DNA of 56,100 nt from Actinomycetes bacterium (GCA_021793235.1 JAJYTD010000026.1:1-56100), one strand, 5' to 3'; numbered from the stretch's first letter, positions 1 to 8,726 are shown. Translations and numbers: made by a program. The notes: generated from the sequence alone by a model not told the origin.

Positions 1-54
1 TCCACGCGACTCGTCTTGCGAGAGATTGCCTGGACGGCCGCTCGCGGGCCCCCG

Positions 55-91
55 CTGTGCGATGCTGCGGAGCTTGCGGAGCAGCGCACAG
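55..91 (-). terminator. Imperfect hairpin downstream of the PrmC-like gene
   Basis: The arms read CTGTGCGATGCTGCG (55-69) and CGGAGCAGCGCACAG (77-91) and pair with two mismatches around a short loop. The hairpin lies about 35 bases after the stop of the leftward methyltransferase gene. There is no T-run. Terminator function is an inference from position. Confidence 0.4.
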
Positions 92-124
92 TAGGGGCGT
101 CCGAAAGCCTTCGTCAAACACTCC

Positions 125-934
125 CTAGCCGCCCCGCCTGCTCTGACGATGAGGCCGGGTGCCGATTGCGACGGTGGCGTCCAGGTCTTCGGAGGTAGCC
201 ACCCGCGGAGCCAGCCCGTTGCGTGCGAGGATGTCGACGGTGCGTGGCGCTTGGCGCCTGCCCGTCTCGATCAGCAGGTGGCCGCCCGGAGCCAGCCACA
301 GCGGTGCCGCGGCACTCACCCGCCGCTGGAGGTCGAGCCCGTCCGCGCCGCCGTCAAGCGCCGCCCGCGGCTCGTGCAGACGGGCCTCCGCAGGCAGCAG
401 CCCCACCTCCTCGGTGGGGACGTAGGGCGCGTTGACGACCAGGACGTCGACACGTCCCCGCAGCGCAGCGGGTAGCGGATCATAAAGGTCGCCCTCATAG
501 ACCCGGCCGCCGCCGGCGATGTTGCGGCGGGCGCACCGCACCGCGGCGGGGTCGATATCGGTGCAGTGCACCTCGGTCCGGTCCAGGGTCGCGGCCAGCG
601 CCGCGCCCACCGCGCCCGAGCCACAGCACAGGTCCACGGCAACGGATCCCGGCCGGGCCAGGGAGGCGGCCTGGGCGACGAGGAACTCGGTACGGCGGCG
701 GGGGATGAAGACCCCCGGGTCCACGGTTATGCGCAGGCCGCAGAACTGTGCCCAGCCCAGGAGGTGTTCGAGGGGCAGGCCGGCGGCTCGCCGCTCCACC
801 ATGGCGGCGAGGTCGTCTGGCGTCCGTGCCGCGGAGGTGAGCAGCCGCGCTTCGTCTTCGGCGAAGACGCAGCCGGCGGCTCGGAGCCTGGTGACGGTGG
901 CGGAGAGAGGGGGAAGCGATGGCGGGGTCGGCAT
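125..934 (-). CDS. PrmC/HemK-like SAM-dependent methyltransferase (putative protein N5-glutamine methyltransferase)
   Basis: A cytoplasmic class I methyltransferase. True PrmC methylates the glutamine of the GGQ motif in release factors; this paralogue group has no firm substrate. A helical N-terminal part (about 1-80) precedes the SAM site DLCCGSGAVG (101-110) and the acidic strand CTDIDP. Motif IV is NAPY (168-171), where PrmC has NPPY, so glutamine methylation should not be assumed. At 269 residues the length is normal. The ATG at 934 has an AAAGG ribosome site six bases upstream. A second, broken copy of the C-terminal half lies at about 18651-19094. Family certain, substrate not. Confidence 0.85.
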   Translation of the reverse strand: MPTPPSLPPLSATVTRLRAAGCVFAEDEARLLTSAARTPDDLAAMVERRAAGLPLEHLLGWAQFCGLRITVDPGVFIPRRRTEFLVAQAASLARPGSVAVDLCCGSGAVGAALAATLDRTEVHCTDIDPAAVRCARRNIAGGGRVYEGDLYDPLPAALRGRVDVLVVNAPYVPTEEVGLLPAEARLHEPRAALDGGADGLDLQRRVSAAAPLWLAPGGHLLIETGRRQAPRTVDILARNGLAPRVATSEDLDATVAIGTRPHRQSRRGG

Positions 935-1235
935 GGGAGCCTTTCGTGATGCGGTGGGGCTCCCGCGGTCGCCTATGCCGGATGAACCGCACGGCCGTGG
1001 GATGGGAGCGCCCGACCTGATCTGGCGTTGACGGGTCTCACCTCCTCGGCACCTCCATTGCTGGAGACGACAACACTACCTGAACCGGGCCGCTGCGCAG
1101 ATATACACCGCGGTGAGCCTGCGGGCAGGCTCGCAGACCACCGGCACGAGTACGGCGAAGGCCCGGGAAAAGGCGTACACCGCCAGAGGGCACGTTTCGG
1201 CTCCTACGACACGCGACGTGCGATAACAGCGGAAA

Positions 1236-1263
1236 TTGACTACATAGAGTCTCTGTGTATGTA
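1236..1263 (+). promoter_or_regulatory. Candidate promoter with an inverted repeat in its spacer
   Basis: TTGACT (1236-1241) and TATGTA (1258-1263) are 16 bases apart, upstream of the dehydrogenase gene. The spacer is nearly filled by TACATAGAG-T-CTCTGTGTA (1241-1259), a 19-base inverted repeat with one mismatched pair. A repeat in this place could bind a repressor or activator directly on the promoter. Read by eye; no transcript data. Confidence 0.45.
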
Positions 1264-1307
1264 CTGACTGTAAATATCCATTTCCGCTGTTCAGGGAAGT
1301 GTCTGCA

Positions 1308-2342
1308 ATGGAGAGGGACATGTTCGACACGCTCGACAGTAGACGCCCGCGCGTAGCCGTGGCCTCCGTTCGGGGCCGGGCCACCCTGCCCGAAACCGCC
1401 GCCCATGAGCTGGAGACGGTCGCCGACGTAAGCTACCTCGCCACGGAACAAGCACTGACCAGGACCGAGGCTGCGGCAGCGTTCGCAGAAGCCGAAGTGG
1501 TGGCCTTCACCCCGAAAGTGGCGCCTCCCGTGGACGAGGCGCTCCTTGAGGACCTCTCAAAGCTGCGCGGCATCGCCATCTACGCCACCGGCTACGACTT
1601 CCTCGATCTGGATCTGCTGGACAAGTACGGCGTGGCACTGAGCCACCTGCCGGAATACTCCACTACGTCGGTGGCCGAGCACGCACTGGGCATGCTGCTG
1701 AGCCTGTCGCGCCGTATCCACCTCGGCAACGACCGGTGCCGCGAACTGGTCCCGATGGAGACGTCACTGCGCGGGTTCGAGCTCGCCGGACGGACGCTGG
1801 GAATCGTAGGCTTCGGCCGGATCGGCAGTACACTCGGGCAGCTCGGCCAGGCCCTGGGGATGCAGGTAATAGCGGCCGATCCACGGCGCGACCGCGTCGA
1901 AGCGGCGGGGGTTCAACACCTGCCCTTCAATGACGTGCTGCAGCAGGCGGACGTCGTCGCCGTGCTGTGCTCTGCGGAGCACGTCTGCGAACCGATCCTC
2001 GGTACCGCCGAGATCGCGCGCATGCGTCCCGGCGCGGTGCTGGTCAACACGAGCCGTCCGCACTTGGTGGACGAGGAGGCGGTCGCGACCGCGATTCGCG
2101 CCGGTCGGCTGCGGGGCTACGCCGTCGACGACGCCGTGTTCGACCCGCAGAAGTACGGCGATCTGCTGACCGAGGGCCGGATCGTGCAGACCGGGCACAG
2201 CGCGTGGTGGTCGGATGAGGTGCTCGAGCGCGGGGGCGCCATGTGGGCGGAGCACATTCGCCGCCTTGCGCTGGGCAGCCCCATAGACGTCGTGTCCGCC
2301 GCGCCGCTGCCGGACGGTGCCGGATCCGGGAACGAGAGGTGA
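1308..2342 (+). CDS. NAD(P)-dependent D-isomer-specific 2-hydroxyacid dehydrogenase family protein
   Basis: Cytoplasmic oxidoreductase expected to interconvert 2-keto acids and D-2-hydroxy acids, or to act on a related substrate. The N-terminal catalytic half is followed by the Rossmann motif GFGRIGS (168-174), then the NTSRPHLVDEEA stretch that carries the catalytic arginine, and a histidine in TGHSAW near the end. The glutamate usual in the DVFE segment is not evident (the sequence reads DDAVFDP), so activity may be altered. I chose ATG 1308, about ten bases after CAGGGA; an in-frame GTG at 1299 is the alternative. The stop is followed seven bases later by a membrane protein gene, so the two probably form an operon. 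Confidence 0.82.
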   Translation: MERDMFDTLDSRRPRVAVASVRGRATLPETAAHELETVADVSYLATEQALTRTEAAAAFAEAEVVAFTPKVAPPVDEALLEDLSKLRGIAIYATGYDFLDLDLLDKYGVALSHLPEYSTTSVAEHALGMLLSLSRRIHLGNDRCRELVPMETSLRGFELAGRTLGIVGFGRIGSTLGQLGQALGMQVIAADPRRDRVEAAGVQHLPFNDVLQQADVVAVLCSAEHVCEPILGTAEIARMRPGAVLVNTSRPHLVDEEAVATAIRAGRLRGYAVDDAVFDPQKYGDLLTEGRIVQTGHSAWWSDEVLERGGAMWAEHIRRLALGSPIDVVSAAPLPDGAGSGNER

Positions 2343-2349
2343 CGGACGC

Positions 2350-3132
2350 ATGCTGAAACCAGCACCGCAGCGGCGGGTCGAGCGGCTCGCCCTGGTCGGC
2401 GTCCCCGTACTGGCGGGCGCCTTCGTCCTCCTGCTCGCGGGGGCGAAGTGGCCGAGGTACTGGGAGTGGATCGCCCCGGAGCAGACACCGATGACCTGGC
2501 TGGAGAGCGTGCTGATGGTGCTGTGCGCCGGGGTTGCGCTGCTGCTTGCCGCGGCGAGGTATCTACGGGCCGAGGCGGGGTCCGGGCGCTGGCTCGTGCT
2601 GGCCGCCGGGTTCGCATTCCTGGCGCTGGACGAGAGGTTCGCCCTGCACGAACGGGTACGGGACGGCTATCTCGCGCCGCGCGGAGCCACACTGCCGTTT
2701 TTGCCGTGGGTCGCGCCCGGCGACTTCATCATCCTCGCCTATGGCGTCATAGGGCTGGCGCTACTGCCGTTCGTGCTGCCCGCGTTCCGCGGTGACCGGC
2801 GCTCCCTGAGATGGCTGATCACGGGCGTGGTGTTCGCCGCCGCGGCGGTCATCGGGGACTCGTTCAACGTGCACGCCATGTCACCGATGGTCGAGGCCCG
2901 GCAGCAGACCCTTGAAGAGGTGGCGGAGCTGGCCAGTTCAGTCTGCTTCCTCCTGGCACTGTGGCTGCGGCTTGTGCCCGTCCTCACGTGGACACCCGTA
3001 CCGCAGCCGGCCGCTGCTGCGGTCAGCCATCCCGATTCCGACAGCGACACCGTCCTCGACGGTGTTGCCGGGACCGGTAACGATACCCAGCCCGGCAGCG
3101 GCACCGAGCCCGCCTCGACATCGCCCGGGTGA
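2350..3132 (+). CDS. Six-helix integral membrane protein of unknown function
   Basis: Not recognised by name. About six hydrophobic segments are visible: near residues 12-32, 48-70, 75-95, 120-140, 150-170 and 190-208. After the third comes LALDERFALHERVRD, with a D-E-x5-H-E pattern at a membrane edge that could bind a metal or be catalytic. The C-terminal 45 residues are a Ser/Thr/Pro/Asp-rich tail, probably extramembrane. ATG 2350 follows GAGAGGTGA at good spacing and seven bases after the dehydrogenase stop, so the two genes are likely cotranscribed. A strong terminator follows the stop. Confidence 0.75.
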   Translation: MLKPAPQRRVERLALVGVPVLAGAFVLLLAGAKWPRYWEWIAPEQTPMTWLESVLMVLCAGVALLLAAARYLRAEAGSGRWLVLAAGFAFLALDERFALHERVRDGYLAPRGATLPFLPWVAPGDFIILAYGVIGLALLPFVLPAFRGDRRSLRWLITGVVFAAAAVIGDSFNVHAMSPMVEARQQTLEEVAELASSVCFLLALWLRLVPVLTWTPVPQPAAAAVSHPDSDSDTVLDGVAGTGNDTQPGSGTEPASTSPG

Positions 3133-3136
3133 GGCC

Positions 3137-3176
3137 CGTGTGGTGCGCCGCCGCTCAATCGGCGGCGCACCACACG
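3137..3176. terminator. Strong bidirectional terminator hairpin
   Basis: A perfect 17-base-pair stem, CGTGTGGTGCGCCGCCG (3137-3153) against its complement (3160-3176), with loop CTCAAT. It starts five bases after the membrane protein stop and lies between convergent genes, so it could serve both. No T-run, as is common in high-GC actinobacteria. Confidence 0.85.
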
Positions 3177-3251
3177 ACACGATCACCCCTCCCCACACTG
3201 GAACCACTGAAGACGCAGGGCAGGGCAGCCCACCACGAGTGCACGTGCCGG

Positions 3252-3881
3252 CTACGTTTCCTCGGAAGTGCGTTTTCCCGGCCACGCGGCAAGAGCCAGT
3301 TCGGCGACCTTGGCCAGTTCACCTGATTGCGCCCCGTCCCGAGCCCGCTGGGACATCCCCTGGATGACAGTGGCGAAGTACCCGGCCAGTGCGTGGGTGT
3401 CGGTGTCGACGGGCAGCTCGCCGTCCTCTCGAGCCGTACGCAGTCGGGCTTCGAGGCCGGCCAGGTTGGTGTTGCGCAGATCGCGCAGGAATGCCCGCAC
3501 CTCGGCATCCTGCGGGGTGACGTTGGTGGCCGCGCTGATGACCAGGCAGCCGGCCGGATGCGCGGGATCGGGGTAGATGGCCGCGGCTTCGCGCAGGATG
3601 CGGGCCAGGGCGCGGTAGGCCGTCGGCTCCTCTTCCAGGGCGGCGGCAGCGAACATGCCGGCGGGTGAGCGCCCGTAGTTGTGCACCACCTCTTCGAACA
3701 GCGCCTTCTTATCGCCGAAGGCGGCATAGAGGCTGGGCGGCTTGACGCCCATCACCCGGGTCAGTTCTGCGATGGAGGTGGCTTCATAGCCGTGCTCCCA
3801 GAACAGCCGGGTGGCCTGGCCCAGCGCCGCATCGCGGTCGAAGCCGCGGGGGCGGCCCCGGGTCGTCTCCGTCCTTCTCAT
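3252..3881 (-). CDS. TetR/AcrR family transcriptional regulator
   Basis: DNA-binding repressor type. The N-terminal helix-turn-helix (about 12-58) includes ATSIAELTRVMGVKPPSLYAAFGDK, typical of TetR; the C-terminal ligand domain resembles regulators of oxidoreductase genes. At 209 residues the length is normal. It is divergent from the SDR gene at 3968, with 86 bases between, and most likely represses it and itself through the half-sites at 3894-3943. The ligand cannot be told from sequence. Confidence 0.88.
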   Translation of the reverse strand: MRRTETTRGRPRGFDRDAALGQATRLFWEHGYEATSIAELTRVMGVKPPSLYAAFGDKKALFEEVVHNYGRSPAGMFAAAALEEEPTAYRALARILREAAAIYPDPAHPAGCLVISAATNVTPQDAEVRAFLRDLRNTNLAGLEARLRTAREDGELPVDTDTHALAGYFATVIQGMSQRARDGAQSGELAKVAELALAAWPGKRTSEET

Positions 3882-3893
3882 ACCCCCATTCTA

Positions 3894-3943
3894 TAACGAC
3901 CACTAATGAAAGCGTGCTACCGTCCATTCTGTATCTATCGCTA
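3894..3943. promoter_or_regulatory. Candidate TetR operators between tetR and SDR gene
   Basis: Two imperfect palindromes lie in the divergent gap: TAACGACCACTA (3894-3905) and TATCTATCGCTA (3932-3943). They share the half-site TARCGA (TAACGA and, reversed, TAGCGA). Spacing and placement fit a TetR-controlled divergent promoter. The similarity is modest. Confidence 0.4.
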
Positions 3944-3967
3944 AAGAATTGAAGGCGGTCAGCAGCC

Positions 3968-4738
3968 ATGCATACACGCACGTTGGAAGGCAAGGTCGCT
4001 CTGGTCACCGGCGGTAGCCGGGGCATCGGCCGGGCCATCGCCGAACGGTTCGGCGCAGACGGCGCTACAGTCGCCCTCACCTACGCCGACAACCAGGCCG
4101 CAGCGCACGAGGTCGTCGAGAGGATTCGCAAAGACGGCGGCACGGCCTTCGCGGTGCGGGCGCAACTGGGCAGGCACGGCGACGCGGCCCACCTGTGGGC
4201 CGCCTTCGACGCCCAGGTAGGCGAGCACGCCCCCGCCGGCGTCGACATCATCGTCAACAACGCCGCGATCGGACGCAGCCCGGAGCTGACAACACTCACC
4301 GAAGAAGAGTTCGACGACCTCTTCGCCATCAATGTCCGAGCACCGTTCTTCATCGTGAAAGAAGGGCTGAAGCGGCTGCGCGACGGCGGACGGATCATCA
4401 ACATCTCCAGCGGCGCGGCCTACCTCGCGATGCCGGAGATCATGGCCTACGGCGCCACCAAGGGCGCACTCGACACCTTCACCCGCAACCTGGCCCAGGA
4501 CCTGGGCCAGCGAGGCATCACAGTGAATTCGCTGGCCCCCGGGATCACCGACACCGACACAAACGCGGGATGGCTGCGGGGGAACCCGGAAGCCGAGGCG
4601 TACGCGGCGTCGCTGGCCGCACTGGGCAGGGTCGGGCAGCCGGAGGACATCGCCGACGTCGCGGCGTTCCTCGCCTCAGATGATGCGCGCTGGGTGACCG
4701 GCAGGGTGGTCGACGCCACCGGAGGGGCCGGGCTTTGA
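3968..4738 (+). CDS. SDR family oxidoreductase (FabG-like)
   Basis: Classical short-chain dehydrogenase/reductase, cytoplasmic, NADP(H)-type by its GGSRGIGRA cofactor loop (about 15-23). The NNAAIG segment, a catalytic serine in NISSGAAY and the YGATK pair (Tyr near 160, Lys near 164) complete the active site. The C-terminal WVTGRVVDATGGAGL matches the family end. 256 residues. The divergent TetR at 3252 probably controls it in response to an unknown small molecule. The substrate cannot be assigned; related regulated SDRs reduce ketones and quinones. Confidence 0.88.
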   Translation: MHTRTLEGKVALVTGGSRGIGRAIAERFGADGATVALTYADNQAAAHEVVERIRKDGGTAFAVRAQLGRHGDAAHLWAAFDAQVGEHAPAGVDIIVNNAAIGRSPELTTLTEEEFDDLFAINVRAPFFIVKEGLKRLRDGGRIINISSGAAYLAMPEIMAYGATKGALDTFTRNLAQDLGQRGITVNSLAPGITDTDTNAGWLRGNPEAEAYAASLAALGRVGQPEDIADVAAFLASDDARWVTGRVVDATGGAGL

Positions 4739-4798
4739 CACCCCTGTGACGCCTGTCGTTTCTGACACTGGCGGCCTGACCGCACATTGGCGGCGAAC

Positions 4799-4853
4799 AG
4801 CGGGAGAGGGACGGCCTTGGTGGGACCGCACCAAGGGGCCGCCCTCTCCCGCT
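4799..4853 (+). terminator. Long terminator hairpin after the SDR gene
   Basis: The outer arm AGCGGGAGAGGG pairs with CCCTCTCCCGCT and the inner CGGCC/TTGGTG with CACCAA/GGCCG, with only small bulges and a GGACCG loop. It starts 60 bases after the SDR stop. Confidence 0.75.
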
Positions 4854-5002
4854 CGGGCCACGCCTGCGCGATGAAGGCAGATGGCAGGAACCCGGTTACT
4901 CCCCATACTTCCGCAAAGCGCGTCCGCGCCGGCCCTGGTACCGTCTGCCTCCGCACCCCGGCCCTGGAACGGCCGTCACCACCTGGTACATGGAGCACCG
5001 CG

Positions 5003-5794
5003 ATGATCACCTGGCGCCGACTCAGCCCCCGGGACTTCCCCCTGCTGATGCGGTGGCTCGCGCAGCCGCATGTGGCGCGGTGGTGGAACCACGAGACGTC
5101 GGCGGAGGCCGTGGAGCGCGACTTCGGCCCCTCAATCCGGGGCGAGGACCCCTCGGAGAACCTGCTCGCCCTCCTCGACGGTGCCCCCTTCGGCCTGGTG
5201 CAGCGATCGCGATTGGCCGATGCCCCCGACTACCTGGCCGAGCTCTCGGCGATCGTCCCGGTCGCCGAAGGCGCTGTGACCATCGACTACCTGATCGGAG
5301 ACCCGGGCCGGGTGGGACGCGGCCTGGGGACGCGGATGATCTCCTCTGTCCTCGATCGGACCTGGCACGACTATCCGGACGCCCCGGCCGTGCTGGCCGC
5401 CGTCGTCGCGGCCAACGCTGCCTCCTGGCGCGCCCTGGAGAAGGCCGGCATGCGCCGGGTGGCAAGCGGGGACGTGGAACCGGACAACCCCGTCGACGAG
5501 CCGCTGCACCACATCTACCGGATCGACCGGCCGGCATCGGCGCCCTCTCGCGGCGAACGGTGGACAGAAACACACTCCGAACGGCGCCGCGGGTCACCCG
5601 CCGGTGCGGGCGGGGCCGCCGCCGGGCGAGCTGAGCCGCTGGGCCTCTGCATGCAGGATGTCGATCGTGCTGATGACGTAGTCGGTGATCGCGGCGAGTT
5701 CGGTGTCGTCGTACTTGGCCACCACATCGCCCATCGCCCGCGACAGCCCTGCGAAGGCGTCGGCGAAGTCGGGCCGCGCTTCGGGGGCCACTGA
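5003..5794 (+). CDS. GNAT acetyltransferase, AAC(6')/RimJ-like, with read-through C-terminal extension
   Basis: Transfers an acetyl group from acetyl-CoA to an amine. The opening ITWRRLSPRDFPLLMRWL, the VARWW segment and the acetyl-CoA loop GRVGRGLGTRMI (near residues 105-116) match the AAC(6')-like GNAT group, which includes aminoglycoside acetylases and siderophore-type acetylases. ATG 5003 is chosen over the upstream TTG (4787) because GGAG lies eight bases before it and homology begins here. The domain ends near residue 178 (YRIDRP); the frame then runs about 85 residues further across DNA that on the other strand encodes a MarR fragment. The natural 3' end was probably lost by rearrangement. 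Confidence 0.75.
   Translation: MITWRRLSPRDFPLLMRWLAQPHVARWWNHETSAEAVERDFGPSIRGEDPSENLLALLDGAPFGLVQRSRLADAPDYLAELSAIVPVAEGAVTIDYLIGDPGRVGRGLGTRMISSVLDRTWHDYPDAPAVLAAVVAANAASWRALEKAGMRRVASGDVEPDNPVDEPLHHIYRIDRPASAPSRGERWTETHSERRRGSPAGAGGAAAGRAEPLGLCMQDVDRADDVVGDRGEFGVVVLGHHIAHRPRQPCEGVGEVGPRFGGH
5594..5791 (-). pseudogene. C-terminal remnant of a MarR-family regulator
   Basis: The 65-residue frame contains DFADAFAGLSRAMGDVVAKY and the following DDTELAAITDYV stretch, the usual dimerisation helices at the end of MarR regulators. The winged-helix DNA-binding part is missing upstream, where the matching frame ends in unrelated sequence. It overlaps the 3' extension of the GNAT gene on the opposite strand. 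A GTG at 5791 could start a short protein, but no DNA-binding function is possible. Confidence 0.5.
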
Positions 5795-5912
5795 GACGTG
5801 AGGAGTATAGGCCGTCCCCGTGTCCCGTAGAGCTTGGCCGGCCTGCTGTGCAGATCGCCACCGAAGATCCCGGCAGCAAGCGGCAAACCGGCCCTACGGG
5901 TAGGGTCCTTGT

Positions 5913-6875
5913 GTGCTGGCCCATGTCCACCGAATCACCAAGTACGATCCGGCCGACCGCGATGAGCACGGCCACTACATCGGCGCCGAAGACCCGGTCA
6001 GCGACCATGGCCCAGTCGAAGCAGCCTACCTGCAGGCGGTGGCCGCCTTCGCCGAAGAAACCGGAGTCGACCACCTGGCCATACGCGAGCCGCAGGTCGC
6101 CGGCTTCGCCGACTTCAGCCTGGAACCGGCCGTTGAGGGCCATGGTCTCACCGGGCTCTTCCCGCCCGACCTCACCGGCTTCCACGACGGCGCGCAGGTG
6201 CCGGTCGCCATCGGGCTGGAGCTGGTCCGGGCCATGCTTCGCGACAACGGTGCCTGGTGCCGCCTGGAAGTGGAGGATGCATTCGCCGTACACGTCGGGT
6301 GGGACCAGTACGTCTACGTCGGCAGCCGCAAAGCCTGCGAAGCCGCGTTAGCCCGCACCCGCGCACTCGGGCTGTTTCCGGAACGGCTGGCGGTCTCCCC
6401 CTACGACGCAGCCTTCGACGAACCCGACGAGCCCGGCGAACAGCACCCCGCCGACGACGCCTTCTGGGCCCGGCTGCGCCGGTGCGTCACCACAGGCGAA
6501 GCCGCGATCCTGGAGGAATGCCACGTCGGCAACGCCTCTCGCTGGCACCGCCTCACCCACGACACCCTCGATACAGTGCGCGCCCGGCTCGCTCCCCGCG
6601 CTCGACTGGCCGTCTGGCCGGATCTGTCCACCGACATCGAGGCGGTCCTCAATGCCCTTCCCGATGAGGGCCTGATCGAGCTCGTCCGGGAGGACAAGAA
6701 CGGCCAGATCACCAGTGCCACCGCAGACGAGACCCGGTTCAGCGAGCTGGCCGCGCAGATCGCCGACGCGCGCGCCGCGACCGTGCTGCCCATGGGGGTG
6801 GCGGAGCGCCGGCCCCTGTTCACCGCCGTCCTGACCGACAGCGACGGCGTTCTGCGGGCCCGGTGGAAATACTGA
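5913..6875 (+). CDS. Conserved actinobacterial hypothetical protein
   Basis: A 320-residue soluble protein. I recall similar streptomycete proteins beginning MLAHVHRITKYDPADRDEHG and sometimes labelled RNA-binding, but no established RNA-binding motif can be pointed to. The N-terminal half is acidic and compact; the C-terminal half looks helical, with arginine-rich segments (VRARLAPRARLAV). The start is GTG 5913 with no clear ribosome site; TAGGGT seven bases upstream could be the -10 box of a leaderless transcript. No operon partner is evident. Confidence 0.65.
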   Translation: MLAHVHRITKYDPADRDEHGHYIGAEDPVSDHGPVEAAYLQAVAAFAEETGVDHLAIREPQVAGFADFSLEPAVEGHGLTGLFPPDLTGFHDGAQVPVAIGLELVRAMLRDNGAWCRLEVEDAFAVHVGWDQYVYVGSRKACEAALARTRALGLFPERLAVSPYDAAFDEPDEPGEQHPADDAFWARLRRCVTTGEAAILEECHVGNASRWHRLTHDTLDTVRARLAPRARLAVWPDLSTDIEAVLNALPDEGLIELVREDKNGQITSATADETRFSELAAQIADARAATVLPMGVAERRPLFTAVLTDSDGVLRARWKY

Positions 6876-7109
6876 TCCGCCCCCTGGCGGCCGGCGCTGG
6901 ACCTTCCCCCGGATCATGCCCGGCCGCGTCGCACAGCTCGCGACGGCGATCCGTCGCCCTGGTCAACGACGAGTTTCCAAGCTTGGTGCTGAACCCGCCC
7001 ACTGATTCGCTGTGCCCGCTTCCCGCTCCCTCCAGCCGGGTGCCGACGGGCGCGGCGCTTGCTCTTCTTCGCGCGCCGACTGCCCGAACCACGGCCGCCG
7101 GCGCCATTC

Positions 7110-8048
7110 TCAAGGACCTTCGAGATCCTCGCCGGAGTCCCCCGGCCTTTCAGCAGGCCGGGCCGGCCTCTCCCCCAGGCCGGCGAGGAACGCGGTGACC
7201 TCGGACACGAAGCGGTCGTGCGCCTCCAACTGCGCCCAGTGCCCGCACTCGGCGACCATGGCCAGGCGGGCGCTGGGCATCAGCGCGGCAGCCGTACGCG
7301 AGCCCTCCACAGGCACCAAGGGGTCGAGCTCCCCGTGGAAGAACAGGGCGGGAACGGTGATCTGCTCGACCACCGGCAGCAGGTTGTTGCGCATCCCCCG
7401 GCGGCCGACGGTGGCCTGGTTGTACCGGATGTAGCCGATCGCCGCCCCCGGGCGCAGCGCCTCGCGCCGGAACTCGGCGACCACCTCCTCGGGGAGTGTC
7501 GCGATATCGTGCACCACAGCGCGCAGCGCAGTCCCGACGAACCGGTTGGCCAGGCGCGCCGCGGGCAGCAGCATCCAGTCGGGCAGCCGCGTGCCCAGCC
7601 AGGCGGCTGTGTGCACCGCTCGGTTGCCAACCAGCGGGACAAGCCCGCCAGGGGCGATGAGCACCAGGGCCCGGACCAGCCGGGGGTGGCGCAGCGCCAG
7701 GTTGAGCGCCACATCCCCGCCCATCGACACCCCGATGACCACCGCCTCGGCCAGGCCCAGCTCGCCCATGACGCGGGCCGCGAAGTCGGCAAGGGCACCG
7801 GGGCCGCCCACCGGGTCGATCCCCGATGTGGCACCGAACCCCGGCATGTCCGGGGCTATCACGTGGTGGTCGGCACCGAGCGGCGCGAAGAGCCGGTACC
7901 AGGAGATCGCCGCGTTGTCGGTTGCGCCGCCGTGCAGCAGCACGACCGGTGGCCCCGTGCCCGCGGCGCCTCCCCGCAGCACCCGGACGCGTCCACCGTC
8001 CAGGTCGATGAACTCCGCGCGAGCGCCGGATGGGATGAGTGGGTTCAT
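7110..8048 (-). CDS. Alpha/beta hydrolase
   Basis: Cytoplasmic alpha/beta-hydrolase-fold enzyme, probably an esterase or C-C hydrolase. It shows the oxyanion segment VVLLHGGAT, the nucleophile elbow GVSMGG (Ser near 105), an acid in FFHGELDPLVP (near 240) and the histidine in ECGHWAQLE (near 267). The cap region holds a long helical insert. ATG 8048 (MNPLIPSG) is chosen because the upstream 16 residues lack homology character. It is divergent from the GNAT gene at 8209. No substrate can be given. Confidence 0.85.
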   Translation of the reverse strand: MNPLIPSGARAEFIDLDGGRVRVLRGGAAGTGPPVVLLHGGATDNAAISWYRLFAPLGADHHVIAPDMPGFGATSGIDPVGGPGALADFAARVMGELGLAEAVVIGVSMGGDVALNLALRHPRLVRALVLIAPGGLVPLVGNRAVHTAAWLGTRLPDWMLLPAARLANRFVGTALRAVVHDIATLPEEVVAEFRREALRPGAAIGYIRYNQATVGRRGMRNNLLPVVEQITVPALFFHGELDPLVPVEGSRTAAALMPSARLAMVAECGHWAQLEAHDRFVSEVTAFLAGLGERPARPAERPGDSGEDLEGP

Positions 8049-8208
8049 GGCGGGCTCCAGATGCTGGCTGGTTCGTCTGCAAGGCACGCGAAGCACCGCA
8101 GCGACGCTGCTGCGCTAGGAGCGCTGGGCGCCAACCCCAGGCGCGGTGCCGATCCCCCGAGCGGAAAAGCACTCGCCCAGGCAGGCCCCCCATAGCATGA
8201 TGGGGGCC

Positions 8209-8694
8209 ATGGCGACCGTGATCAGACCCTACGACGGGAACGACCGCGATGCGGTGACCGCGCTCTCGCTGCGCGCGTGGGCTCCCGTGTTCGCCTCACT
8301 GGAGGCGATTCTCGGGCCGTCCGGCCTGTTCGCCTGGATGCACCCGGACTGGCGCGAGGACCAGCGCCGGGCGGTCCACTCCGCTCTCGCAGACGCCGAC
8401 CTCGACATCCACGTGGCCGAGGTCGACGGCGAGGTCACCGGCTTCGTCGCGGTGCGCATAGACCAGGACTCCCGGCTGGGCGAGATCCACATGATCGCCG
8501 TCGACCCCGACCACCAGCGTCAGGGCATCGGGGCGCGGCTCACCGACGCCGCCGCCACGCGCATGAAGACCCTCGGCATGGAAGCCGCCATGATCGACAC
8601 CGGCGGCGACCCGGGCCACGCACCCGCCCGCCGCACCTACGAGCGAGCAGGATTCACCCCGCTGCCGATAACCCGATACTTCAAGCGGCTCTAG
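8209..8694 (+). CDS. GNAT family N-acetyltransferase
   Basis: A single GNAT domain of about 160 residues. Core beta strand EIHMIAVDPDHQRQGIG contains the acetyl-CoA pyrophosphate loop QRQGIGARL; the final ARRTYERAGFTPLP is the usual GNAT C-terminal motif B. ATG 8209 (MATVIRPYDG) follows a G-rich ribosome site; ATGs at 8197 and 8200 are also possible. The gene stands alone and is closed by a hairpin. The substrate is unknown. Confidence 0.8.
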   Translation: MATVIRPYDGNDRDAVTALSLRAWAPVFASLEAILGPSGLFAWMHPDWREDQRRAVHSALADADLDIHVAEVDGEVTGFVAVRIDQDSRLGEIHMIAVDPDHQRQGIGARLTDAAATRMKTLGMEAAMIDTGGDPGHAPARRTYERAGFTPLPITRYFKRL

Positions 8695-8706
8695 CGAAGG
8701 CGCGGA

Positions 8707-8726
8707 TCGGCGCGCACCCGCGCCGA
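8707..8726 (+). terminator. Terminator hairpin after the GNAT gene
   Basis: TCGGCGCG (8707-8714) pairs perfectly with CGCGCCGA (8719-8726) around CACC, 12 bases after the GNAT stop. Confidence 0.6.
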
